This document shows positions 25,735-34,824 of a stretch of 64,000 bases of DNA, piece after piece; position 1 is the stretch's first letter, and every line of letters begins with the position of its first letter. The translations under genes were made by a program, and so were the position numbers. Under the pieces are notes generated by a model. The model saw only the letters and a program-made list of their open reading frames with translations. It did not search any database and was not told the DNA's origin. Location: the NCBI RefSeq assembly GCF_037892425.1, contig NZ_JBBKTT010000001.1, positions 3,038,001 to 3,102,000 of the forward strand. The letters are read 5' to 3'. This DNA is from Lacibacter sp. H375 (GTDB lineage Bacteria; Bacteroidota; Bacteroidia; Chitinophagales; Chitinophagaceae).

Positions 25735-27987
25735 ATGATCCTGAAACGATTGTCAGCCAAACTCAGCATTGCAGTTGTTGCATTGCTGTTGTTGTCTTTT
25801 TATATCGGTTGTAATTCGGGGGCATCCACGTATAACCATACTACATGGTCGCAATATGGTGGCGGTCCCGATCAGTCGAAATATTTCGATGCATCTGAAA
25901 TTACGAAAGATAATGTGGGGCAGTTGCAGATTGCGTGGATGTATAACTCTCAGGACAGTATGTCTTACTTTTTCAGTCCTGTTGTTGTGGACAGCATGAT
26001 GTATTTGATGGCGAAAAATTTTTCACTGGTTGCAGTGAATGTGCATACGGGTAAAGAAGTTTGGATCCACACGAAGCTGATGGGTTTATCAAGAAGAGGC
26101 ATCAACTACTGGGAGAGTAGTGATAAAAAAGACAAACGACTCGTCTTTACATTGAATAATTCGTTGCAGGCGATCGATGCGGTTACAGGAAAAAGTATTC
26201 TGAGTTTTGGCGATAGTGGTTATGTTGATCTGCGGCAGGGCCTTGATCGTGATCCTTCTTCCATCAGGCGAATGCAATCCATGATGCCCGGCATTATTTA
26301 CAACGATCTTGTTATACTTGGCTCTGCTCCCGGCGAAAATTATTTTTCACCACCGGGTCATATAAGAGCTTACAACGTAGTTACAGGAAAATTAGAATGG
26401 ACCTTTCATACCATCCCCCATCCCGGTGAATTTGGATACGATACCTGGCCAAAAGATGCTTACAAATATGCAGGTGCTGTAAATGTGTGGAGTGAAATGT
26501 CAGTAGATGAAAAAAGAGGCATTGTGTATCTCCCGCTGGGTTCTCCCACGTATGATTATTATGGTGCCGATCGCATTGGTGCCAATCTGTTCGGCAATAG
26601 TTTAGTGGCACTTGATGCAAAAACAGGAAAACGCATCTGGCACTACCAAACGGTGCATCACGATCTGTGGGATTATGATCTTGCTTCCGCACCGCAGTTG
26701 CTAACGGTAAAGAACAATGGCAAAGAGGTCGATGCAGTTGCGGTGGCTACCAAGCATGGTTTTATGTTTGTGTTCGACAGAGTAACAGGTGATCCATTTT
26801 TCCCAATCGATGAAAAACCATTCCCTGCCAGTGAAATGCCGGGCGAACAGGCATGGCCCACACAACCCATTTCTTCACTACCGGATTTTACAAGGCACAC
26901 TGTAACAAAGGAAACACTCAATCCATTTTTTCCTGACAGTATTAAACAGCAATGGCACAAGCGTCTTGATTCGTCAAAGTCCGGTTTGTATCTTCCTCCA
27001 TCAGACAAATATGAAACGGTAATGATGCCGGGTGCATTGGGAGGTGCCAACTATGGTAATACAGGTTCCAATCCCGGCAAAGGAATCATGTATGTGATGA
27101 CACAGGAATATGCTTCCACTTACAAACTCAAAAAAGTGCTCCCTCCTTCAGCGAATTTGTCGAACGATGAGGTAAAACGTGTGAAAGCATTTTACACTGC
27201 TACTTGTAAAACCTGTCATGGTGCCAATATGGAAGGAGGTCTTGCACCATCATTGGTAAACGCAGGCCAGCGTATTTTTTATGATGAGTTTAAAGGTATT
27301 GTGCTGAATGGTCGTGGACAGATGCCGGGATTTGTGCATGTAGATGAGCAAACAATTACTGCCTTGTATCGCTATCTCGGAGGAAACCCTGCACGACCAA
27401 ATTTCTTCAGAAGAATGGATACCACTTCAAAAGTAAGTGGACCAGTAGTTGCATCAGGTGGTGCTAAAATAAAACCAGATGCAAACCGTAGTGCTCCCAT
27501 GTTTGATTATCCGGAAGGAGTAGATCATCCGGTTGATCGCTATACAACTGATTATGGGTTAGACTGGATGGGATTGTTATCACCTCCCTGGTCATCATTG
27601 GTTGCTTATGATCTCAATACCGGCACCATCAAATGGAGAAAACCTATTGGTGAAGATTCACTTTACAGCAAAGGCGATAAAACAACCGGCGCACCTAGTG
27701 GTGTTTTACGAAAAGGAATGGTAGTTACATCAACAGGAATTGTATTCGCTACTGCAAAAGGTGGTAAGCTCTACGCATTTGATGCAGACAATGGAACTGT
27801 TTTATGGGAAACAACATTGAGTCATGAAACCAATGGACAACCGATCATGTTTACAAAAAATGGTAAGCAATATTTAGTCGTAAATGCAACGGGCACATTT
27901 GCGAAAGACAGCTATAATCATGCTGCCAAACCCGGTGCTATTCCAAGAGGTTATCTGGTTTATGCATTACCCGACATGAAAAAATAA
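25735..27987 (+). CDS. PQQ-type quinoprotein dehydrogenase with inserted cytochrome c domain, lipoprotein
   Basis: A 750-residue lipoprotein (Cys26 in YIGC). It has the beta-propeller of PQQ-dependent dehydrogenases of the glucose-dehydrogenase-like group: WSQYGGGPDQSKYFD, VALDAKTGKRIWHYQ, HHDLWDYDLA, LVAYDLNTGTIKWR. A c-type haem site CKTCH (Cys491, Cys494, His495) sits in a domain of about 80 residues inserted between late blades, with a candidate axial Met in GRGQMPGF. Expected reaction: periplasmic oxidation of a sugar or alcohol, electrons passing from PQQ to the internal haem. No PQQ biosynthesis genes are visible. Within a xylan locus the substrate could be xylose, a released oligosaccharide or a lignin-like alcohol; undetermined. 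Confidence 0.85.
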   Translation: MILKRLSAKLSIAVVALLLLSFYIGCNSGASTYNHTTWSQYGGGPDQSKYFDASEITKDNVGQLQIAWMYNSQDSMSYFFSPVVVDSMMYLMAKNFSLVAVNVHTGKEVWIHTKLMGLSRRGINYWESSDKKDKRLVFTLNNSLQAIDAVTGKSILSFGDSGYVDLRQGLDRDPSSIRRMQSMMPGIIYNDLVILGSAPGENYFSPPGHIRAYNVVTGKLEWTFHTIPHPGEFGYDTWPKDAYKYAGAVNVWSEMSVDEKRGIVYLPLGSPTYDYYGADRIGANLFGNSLVALDAKTGKRIWHYQTVHHDLWDYDLASAPQLLTVKNNGKEVDAVAVATKHGFMFVFDRVTGDPFFPIDEKPFPASEMPGEQAWPTQPISSLPDFTRHTVTKETLNPFFPDSIKQQWHKRLDSSKSGLYLPPSDKYETVMMPGALGGANYGNTGSNPGKGIMYVMTQEYASTYKLKKVLPPSANLSNDEVKRVKAFYTATCKTCHGANMEGGLAPSLVNAGQRIFYDEFKGIVLNGRGQMPGFVHVDEQTITALYRYLGGNPARPNFFRRMDTTSKVSGPVVASGGAKIKPDANRSAPMFDYPEGVDHPVDRYTTDYGLDWMGLLSPPWSSLVAYDLNTGTIKWRKPIGEDSLYSKGDKTTGAPSGVLRKGMVVTSTGIVFATAKGGKLYAFDADNGTVLWETTLSHETNGQPIMFTKNGKQYLVVNATGTFAKDSYNHAAKPGAIPRGYLVYALPDMKK

Positions 27988-28031
27988 AAAAACTGTTCTG
28001 CATATTATGAACTGTTAAACAAGCAAGCAAC

Positions 28032-29243
28032 ATGAAAAAATTATTCATCCCTTTCGTTATACTCGCAGCACTTCACACAGTTGCGCAACCACTTCAGCAA
28101 CGAATTGTTTTGAATGATCCGGCAAAATACAGGATGTTATCTGCCGTGCATGCCGGTGCAGGTGAAATGGGATTTACACAATTGATCGGTCGTACAGAAC
28201 TGTCAACAAATTTTCTTTATCTGCATGCAGGTACTATAAAAGCGAAATCTGGGATCGGCCACCATTTTCATCACGGTATAGAAGAAATGTATGTACTGCT
28301 TAATGGCGAAGCACAATTCACCATCAATGGCCGTACATCAAAAATAAAAGCTCCTGCTGTAGTGCCCTGCAAAGCAGGCGATTCACATGCGATTTACAAC
28401 GCATCAAACGAACCTGTGCGTTGGTTGAATTTTGCAGTGAGTCAACAAAAAGGAAAATCGGATGCATTTGATTTGGGAGATAGCCGTGTTGGCGCATCAC
28501 TTGATCCCATACCTGTTTTTGTTTCGGGTAAGCTGGAAAAGCAGCCAACCAATAATCAGAATGTGCCGCCCGGTTTTAAACCTTCCATGAGCAGACGGGT
28601 TTTTGGTCCGGATATTTTTTCAACCAACTGGAACCATGTTGATCACATTATAATTCCGGCCGACAGTTCAGTAACTCGTCAACTCAACGGCATTGAAGAA
28701 GTGTATTATGTAATAAAAGGAAAAGGAACTGTTAGTTTGAATAGTCAAAATGCAACAGTAAAACAAGATGATTCGTTCTTCGGCTCTCTTGGTGAAAAAA
28801 CAATCATTACAAACAATAATAAAGAAGACCTTGAAATATTGGTGATTGGAATTGCTGCATCTAAGCAGGATCATTTGACTATCAATAATCCATTGATCAA
28901 ACCCAAAGCAATGGCTTTGCAAATGGAATTTGTTGTGCCGAAAGAAAATGCAGAAGCGTTTGAAAAAATGTACTACTCCATTTATGTTCCTGCGATGAAA
29001 GTTCAAACCGGTTATCTCGGATCAAAATTGCTTCGGCTGTTTCCTGAAAACAGATCAAAGGAAATCCAAGCTGAACCTACAACCTACAATTACCAGATAC
29101 AAATTTCATTTGATACAGAAGAGAACCGCAGAAAATGGGTGGCAAGTAAACAACACGATATTGCCTGGCCTGCAGCATCCGGTTTGGCCACACAATTCAA
29201 GTGGAAAGGTTATGATGTAATGGGCGATGATGAGCAACGATAA
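28032..29243 (+). CDS. Exported double-cupin protein with C-terminal ABM-like domain
   Basis: A 403-residue protein with a signal peptide (ending HTVAQ). Cupin 1 (about 45-145) has a full metal motif: HHFHHGIEEMYVLLNGEA and a later His in DSHAIYN. Cupin 2 (about 180-280) keeps GIEEVYYVIKGKG but has TRQLN where the paired His should be, so it likely binds no metal. The last ~115 residues (from MALQMEFVVPKENAEAFEKM) resemble ABM-type ferredoxin-like folds. No exact family known to me has this order. It follows the PQQ dehydrogenase by 44 bp and precedes the beta-helix gene by 9 bp, so a joint oxidative role is plausible; reaction unknown. Confidence 0.75.
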   Translation: MKKLFIPFVILAALHTVAQPLQQRIVLNDPAKYRMLSAVHAGAGEMGFTQLIGRTELSTNFLYLHAGTIKAKSGIGHHFHHGIEEMYVLLNGEAQFTINGRTSKIKAPAVVPCKAGDSHAIYNASNEPVRWLNFAVSQQKGKSDAFDLGDSRVGASLDPIPVFVSGKLEKQPTNNQNVPPGFKPSMSRRVFGPDIFSTNWNHVDHIIIPADSSVTRQLNGIEEVYYVIKGKGTVSLNSQNATVKQDDSFFGSLGEKTIITNNNKEDLEILVIGIAASKQDHLTINNPLIKPKAMALQMEFVVPKENAEAFEKMYYSIYVPAMKVQTGYLGSKLLRLFPENRSKEIQAEPTTYNYQIQISFDTEENRRKWVASKQHDIAWPAASGLATQFKWKGYDVMGDDEQR

Positions 29244-29252
29244 ATAATGTAA

Positions 29253-30905
29253 ATGTTTTTTCGATCACCTGTCATATTAATCAGTGTGCATTTGTGTGTT
29301 GCTGTGATCAGCAGTAACGCACAGGACATGCAACCAACTTCATCACTCGTTTATCCGGGTGTTGATGGTAAGCTGTTGTATGTGGCTGATAGTATCGGAA
29401 ATGTGATACCAGATTTTTCCAACGCAGGTTACAAAGGCGGAGGTGTTCGTATTCCGTATGTGGCAGTGAAAGTAACTGTGTGGCCCGTGCAAGGTGATAA
29501 TTCAGAATTGATACAAGCAGCAATTGATCGTGTTGCTGCAATGCCGGTTGATGCAAGTGGTTTCAGAGGAGCAGTGCTGCTGAAGATGGGCATTTATCAT
29601 CTTGCAAAACCCATTTACATCCGTGCATCGGGCATTGTACTTCGTGGAGAAGGAATGAGTGATCTTGGTACAATCCTCATTGGTAAAACAAGTGAACAAA
29701 CGCAGGGGCCTGGTTTTCGTCAACCCGCACTCATTAATGTAACAGGTACTGCAGGTGCTGTGGAAGCAGGTGAACCAAAACAACTGATCTCTGATCAGTA
29801 TGTTCCGGTTGGTGCAAAAACGTTCAATGTTGGTTCAGCAAAAGGATTCAAGGTGGGCAACAAAATTCTTGTTCGCAGATATGGTAACGAAGAATGGATC
29901 AAAGAACTTGGACAGGATACATTATCTGTTGGGCGATTCCGTTGGAAACCTTTCACCATAACATACGATCGGGTGATCACTGCCATCAATGGAAATACAA
30001 TAACAATTGATGCACCTGTTTTTTGTGCTATCGAAACAAAGTGGGGCGGTGGTGATATTGTGAAGTATATCGATACCGGTCGCATTGAACAGGTTGGCAT
30101 TGAAAACTTGAGAGCTATCTCTGAATACAATCCATCAGTTAGAAGAAAAGATTACGGGAATATGGATCGAGGATCATATGACGGGCCTGGTTCAAAATAT
30201 GAAGGTGATGAATACTACGCAGACGAAAATCACTATTTCAATTGTATCAATTTCAGCAATACAAAAAATGCATGGGTGCGAAATATCAGTGCCTTACATT
30301 TTGGCAGCAGCGTTGTACTTACAACAGCAGGTACCAAATGGATCACGGTGCAGGATTGTGAATCAAGAGAACCCGTTTCCATGCGTGCAGGTGCAAGAAG
30401 GTTTACCTATCAACTTAATGGGCAGTTGAGTTTGGTACAGCGATGTTATTCGCAAAAAGGGCGTCACTCGTTTGTAATGCAAACATCTTCGTCCAGTGGT
30501 AATGTATTCTTCAATTGCGAAGCAACACAACCCTACTCTTCCAGTGAGCCGCATGCAAACTGGGTAAATGGTGCATTGTATGATAATGTAAAAGCTCCGC
30601 TTACTGCAAGGTTCTGGAAAGATATCAGCATTGGTTGGGCAGGTGCAAATATTGTATTCTGGAATTGCGAAGGCGATTTTTTGATTCAACAACCACCAAC
30701 AGCACAGAATTATTCCATTGGTCACAAAGGTGTTGCATCTGTAATTTTTAACAGGTCACTGCAGGATCTTTCCAAACCAAATGGTTATGTGGAATGGATG
30801 GATCAACATGTAGCACCACGGAGTCTTTACTTAACACAACTCAAAGAACGGCTGGGCGCAACTGCTGTAAAAAATATCGGGAAAGATGAAGAAAGCTTTG
30901 ACTAG
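29253..30905 (+). CDS. Exported right-handed beta-helix protein (pectate-lyase-like fold)
   Basis: A 550-residue protein with signal peptide (ending SSNAQ). It shows the start of the pectate-lyase-superfamily fold: DNSELIQAAIDRVAAMP, GAVLLKMGIYHLAKPIYI, SGIVLRGEGMSD. Repeating short strands follow with N-rich turns (NISALHFGSSVVL, WITVQDCESREP, NVFFNCEAT). It is therefore a parallel beta-helix carbohydrate-active or carbohydrate-binding protein. I cannot assign a lyase or hydrolase family: no diagnostic Lys/Arg/Asp catalytic set is evident. It is tightly packed between two cupin proteins (9 and 43 bp), which is an unusual setting. Confidence 0.65.
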   Translation: MFFRSPVILISVHLCVAVISSNAQDMQPTSSLVYPGVDGKLLYVADSIGNVIPDFSNAGYKGGGVRIPYVAVKVTVWPVQGDNSELIQAAIDRVAAMPVDASGFRGAVLLKMGIYHLAKPIYIRASGIVLRGEGMSDLGTILIGKTSEQTQGPGFRQPALINVTGTAGAVEAGEPKQLISDQYVPVGAKTFNVGSAKGFKVGNKILVRRYGNEEWIKELGQDTLSVGRFRWKPFTITYDRVITAINGNTITIDAPVFCAIETKWGGGDIVKYIDTGRIEQVGIENLRAISEYNPSVRRKDYGNMDRGSYDGPGSKYEGDEYYADENHYFNCINFSNTKNAWVRNISALHFGSSVVLTTAGTKWITVQDCESREPVSMRAGARRFTYQLNGQLSLVQRCYSQKGRHSFVMQTSSSSGNVFFNCEATQPYSSSEPHANWVNGALYDNVKAPLTARFWKDISIGWAGANIVFWNCEGDFLIQQPPTAQNYSIGHKGVASVIFNRSLQDLSKPNGYVEWMDQHVAPRSLYLTQLKERLGATAVKNIGKDEESFD

Positions 30906-30948
30906 AAAACGAAACAGACAATCATAAAAAAAAATAAACGAACGAATC

Positions 30949-32886
30949 ATGCTGTTAAACTCATTCAAATCGATTTTACATATAAGCGCATTGTTGCTTT
31001 TTTCCTTTAGTTTTTCCAACTGCAACTCTGTACCCGAAGCAGCCTGGGAAAAAACAAACAATGAACTGATCAAACAGCATCAACTCAAGAGACGTACAAT
31101 AGACGGCTTACCTGCTTCAATAGTTGAATCGAATATTGAACCTGCGAAAGTGGCCAGCCTCGATAAGTTAGACAGTATAGTGTTGCATACAGGTGTATCT
31201 GCAAAAATTTTCTGGGGTGCAGGAAATATGGTGAGTGTGTTGCAGCTTCAACCACATGCAGTCATCCCTGAAGAGGTGTTAACTGCCGACCGGTTTTTAT
31301 TTATCCTGGAAGGATCTGCTGGTTATGTTGTCAATGGCACTGCGCTGTCGATGTTTTCACAAAAAAGGGAAAGCCCCGATGGCACACATAGCGGCACGCC
31401 GAGAACAGATTTTGTGTATTCAGAAAAAGGAACAAAATCTGCAATTAAAGCAGGTTCTTCAGGAGCAAGGCTGTTGGAAGTGTACAGCCCGTTGCGTGCC
31501 GACTATCTGAAAAAAGCGGGTGTTACAAATGCACCCACAGAAATTCCTGATATAAAAAATGTGATGCAGCCGAATATTACTGCTAACCAAGTCTATGATC
31601 TGTATAATCTGCAACTCACCACACTTACAGCCGATGCACATTCACGGATATTATCAGGCAGAAATATGCAGTTAAGTTTTATATCGATGGATCCGGGTTC
31701 TGTGTTTCCGCATCATATACATCCTGAAGAACAATTGATGTTTGTACTGAGAGGCGAATGCCGTGAAATCTTATTGGATGGCGAACAGGAAATGAAAACA
31801 AATAACATGGTGCGCATTCCAGGTAACATGGTGCACGGTGCGAAGATTAGCGAATTGGGTTGCGATGCATTGGATATATTCTGGCCTGCGAGAGAAGATT
31901 ATCTTGAAAAAGAAAAAGCAAGAATTACAGCTTATCATGAAATTATTCCTGCTGATGCAAAGCCGGAGTTACTGGTTGATGGTAAAAATACAAAGCCTGA
32001 ATTATTTTTTACTGAAGGACCGAAATGGATGAACGGAAAGGTTTATCTATCCAATATGTTCTTTGATCAAAATTGGGGTGCAAATCCTAAGAAAAGTTCA
32101 ACAGTTGAACTCGATCCCAACGGAACTTACCGGAATATTTCGGAAGGAAAAATGCAAACAAACGGATTGTATCCTTACAAAAACGGTAACCTCATTGTTT
32201 GTGATATGATGGGCCACCGGGTTGTGGAAATGACCACGAAGGGCGAAGTGGTAAGAGTATTGGCAGATAAATATGAAGGCAAATCAATTGACGGACCCAA
32301 TGATGTGATCACCGATGCAAAAGGCGGCTTTTATTTTACCGATCCGCAGTTTACCATGGAGCCAACAAAATTTCAACCCGGCCGTGCAGTGTATTATGTT
32401 TCTAATGAAGGAAAAATAACAAGGCTTGTGCAGCCAAATGAATTTGCTATGCCCAATGGAATACTGTTATCACCCGATGGCAAAACACTTTACATCAACA
32501 ACTGCTATGATAATGAATCGTGGTATCCTGTTAACAGCGAAAAGGATAATCATATCTGGGCATATGATGTGAATGCCGACGGCAGCATCAGTAACGGAAG
32601 AAAATTTGCCACGTTATTCCTTACCGAAAATGTATTGGATCGAAAAGGAAAATCATCCAGTGCTGATGGTATGGCCATTGATACAGATGGAAATCTTTAT
32701 GTGGCTACTTACTACGGTGTACAGATTTTTAATAAAAGAGGAGAGTTCGTTGGCATGATCAATCTTCCTTCCTTCCCGGTGAGTTTATGTTTTGGAGATG
32801 CCGATCTCAAAACGTTGTACATAGTCAGCTACAGTAAAGTGTACAAGATTAAAACAAACAAAAAAGGATTTGTTCAGTATTTATAA
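30949..32886 (+). CDS. Lipoprotein fusing two cupins to an SMP-30/gluconolactonase-type propeller
   Basis: A 645-residue lipoprotein (lipobox SNC, Cys25). Cupin 1 (about 55-175) lacks a clear His pair. Cupin 2 (about 205-315) has a canonical site: His255/256 and His258 in FPHHIHPEE, His296 in MVHGAK. Residues about 325-645 form a six-bladed SMP-30-type propeller with the expected metal and substrate motifs: TEGPKW, GPNDVITD, MPNGILLSPDG, SADGMAIDTDGNLY. Lactonases of this fold open aldono-lactones, exactly the product of PQQ aldose dehydrogenases, one of which is encoded 3 kb upstream. Function as lactonase is inference from fold plus context. Confidence 0.8.
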   Translation: MLLNSFKSILHISALLLFSFSFSNCNSVPEAAWEKTNNELIKQHQLKRRTIDGLPASIVESNIEPAKVASLDKLDSIVLHTGVSAKIFWGAGNMVSVLQLQPHAVIPEEVLTADRFLFILEGSAGYVVNGTALSMFSQKRESPDGTHSGTPRTDFVYSEKGTKSAIKAGSSGARLLEVYSPLRADYLKKAGVTNAPTEIPDIKNVMQPNITANQVYDLYNLQLTTLTADAHSRILSGRNMQLSFISMDPGSVFPHHIHPEEQLMFVLRGECREILLDGEQEMKTNNMVRIPGNMVHGAKISELGCDALDIFWPAREDYLEKEKARITAYHEIIPADAKPELLVDGKNTKPELFFTEGPKWMNGKVYLSNMFFDQNWGANPKKSSTVELDPNGTYRNISEGKMQTNGLYPYKNGNLIVCDMMGHRVVEMTTKGEVVRVLADKYEGKSIDGPNDVITDAKGGFYFTDPQFTMEPTKFQPGRAVYYVSNEGKITRLVQPNEFAMPNGILLSPDGKTLYINNCYDNESWYPVNSEKDNHIWAYDVNADGSISNGRKFATLFLTENVLDRKGKSSSADGMAIDTDGNLYVATYYGVQIFNKRGEFVGMINLPSFPVSLCFGDADLKTLYIVSYSKVYKIKTNKKGFVQYL

Positions 32887-32898
32887 ACTATAAAATAA

Positions 32899-33765
<867 letters not shown>

Positions 33766-33822
33766 ACACATCCTTCGGGTTTGTACAATGTAAACAAACA
33801 AATTAAATGTAAAATCAAAAAA

Positions 33823-34776
33823 ATGAAAAAGCTACTTACACTTGCAATAGCAGCAATAGGGTCAACAACTGCCTTTGCACAAAATCCCATCATCAAACAC
33901 ATTTTTACTGCAGATCCTTCGCCCATTGTGCACAAGGGTACTTTGTATTTATACACAGGTCATGATACAGCATCTGTAACTGCTACCAATTATAAAATGC
34001 CTGATTGGCATGTGTTTTCTACAACAGACATGAAGAACTGGAAAGATCATGGTGTACAGCTTTCGCCACATACTTTTTCATGGGCTACCGGCGATGCCTA
34101 TGCAGCACAGTGTATTGAGCGTGATGGCAAATTTTATTGGTTTGTTTCAACTTTTCATAAAAAAGACAGTGTAAGTAACGGTGGTGCAGCAATTGGTGTT
34201 GCTGTATCCGATAAACCAACAGGACCATTTAAAGATGCAATTGGAAAAGCACTCGTGATCAACGAAATGACGACGGATAAGAAACATTCATGGGATGATA
34301 TTGATCCTACTGTAATGATTGATGATGATGGGCAGGCTTATATGTATTGGGGTAACGGAAGTTGTAAATGGGTAAAGCTGAAAAAAAATATGATTGAGAT
34401 CGATGGACCAATTAATATAGTTGCTATTAAAAATTTCATCGAAGGCCCATGGGTATACAAACGTAAAGGGTTTTATTATTTGGTATATGCAAGTGCGGGC
34501 ACCAAACCTGAAATGATCGAATACTGTATGGCCCCTAGTCCAACAGGGCCTTGGGAATACAAAGGTATTATACAGGAAAATGTACCGAACAGTTTTACTA
34601 CACATCCTGGTATCATTGATTACAAAGGCAAGTCGTATTTCTTTTATCACAATGGCACATTGCCTACCGGGGGCAGTTACAGGCGCTCCATTTGTGTAGA
34701 CTATATGTATTACAATGAAGATGGAACCATTCAGAAGATCATTCAAACAACAGAAGGGGTGAAGCCAATCAAGTAA
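33823..34776 (+). CDS. GH43 single-domain beta-xylosidase/arabinofuranosidase
   Basis: A 317-residue exported propeller enzyme. ATG 33823 gives the signal peptide (ending TAFAQ); the in-frame TTG at 33781 adds 14 residues without function. Catalytic candidates: Asp31 in TADPSPI, Asp161 in DIDPTVMIDDDG, Glu207 in FIEGPWV. It lacks any carbohydrate-binding module, unlike the first GH43. Its start (HIFTADPSPIVHKG) resembles the fourth GH43 at 36.4 kb, so the two are probably related subfamily members. It should release xylose or arabinose from small oligosaccharides. Confidence 0.9.
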   Translation: MKKLLTLAIAAIGSTTAFAQNPIIKHIFTADPSPIVHKGTLYLYTGHDTASVTATNYKMPDWHVFSTTDMKNWKDHGVQLSPHTFSWATGDAYAAQCIERDGKFYWFVSTFHKKDSVSNGGAAIGVAVSDKPTGPFKDAIGKALVINEMTTDKKHSWDDIDPTVMIDDDGQAYMYWGNGSCKWVKLKKNMIEIDGPINIVAIKNFIEGPWVYKRKGFYYLVYASAGTKPEMIEYCMAPSPTGPWEYKGIIQENVPNSFTTHPGIIDYKGKSYFFYHNGTLPTGGSYRRSICVDYMYYNEDGTIQKIIQTTEGVKPIK

Positions 34777-34824
34777 TATAATTCGTTATTTAAAAATATC
34801 TTTCGGAACAAATTACCAGTTTAA

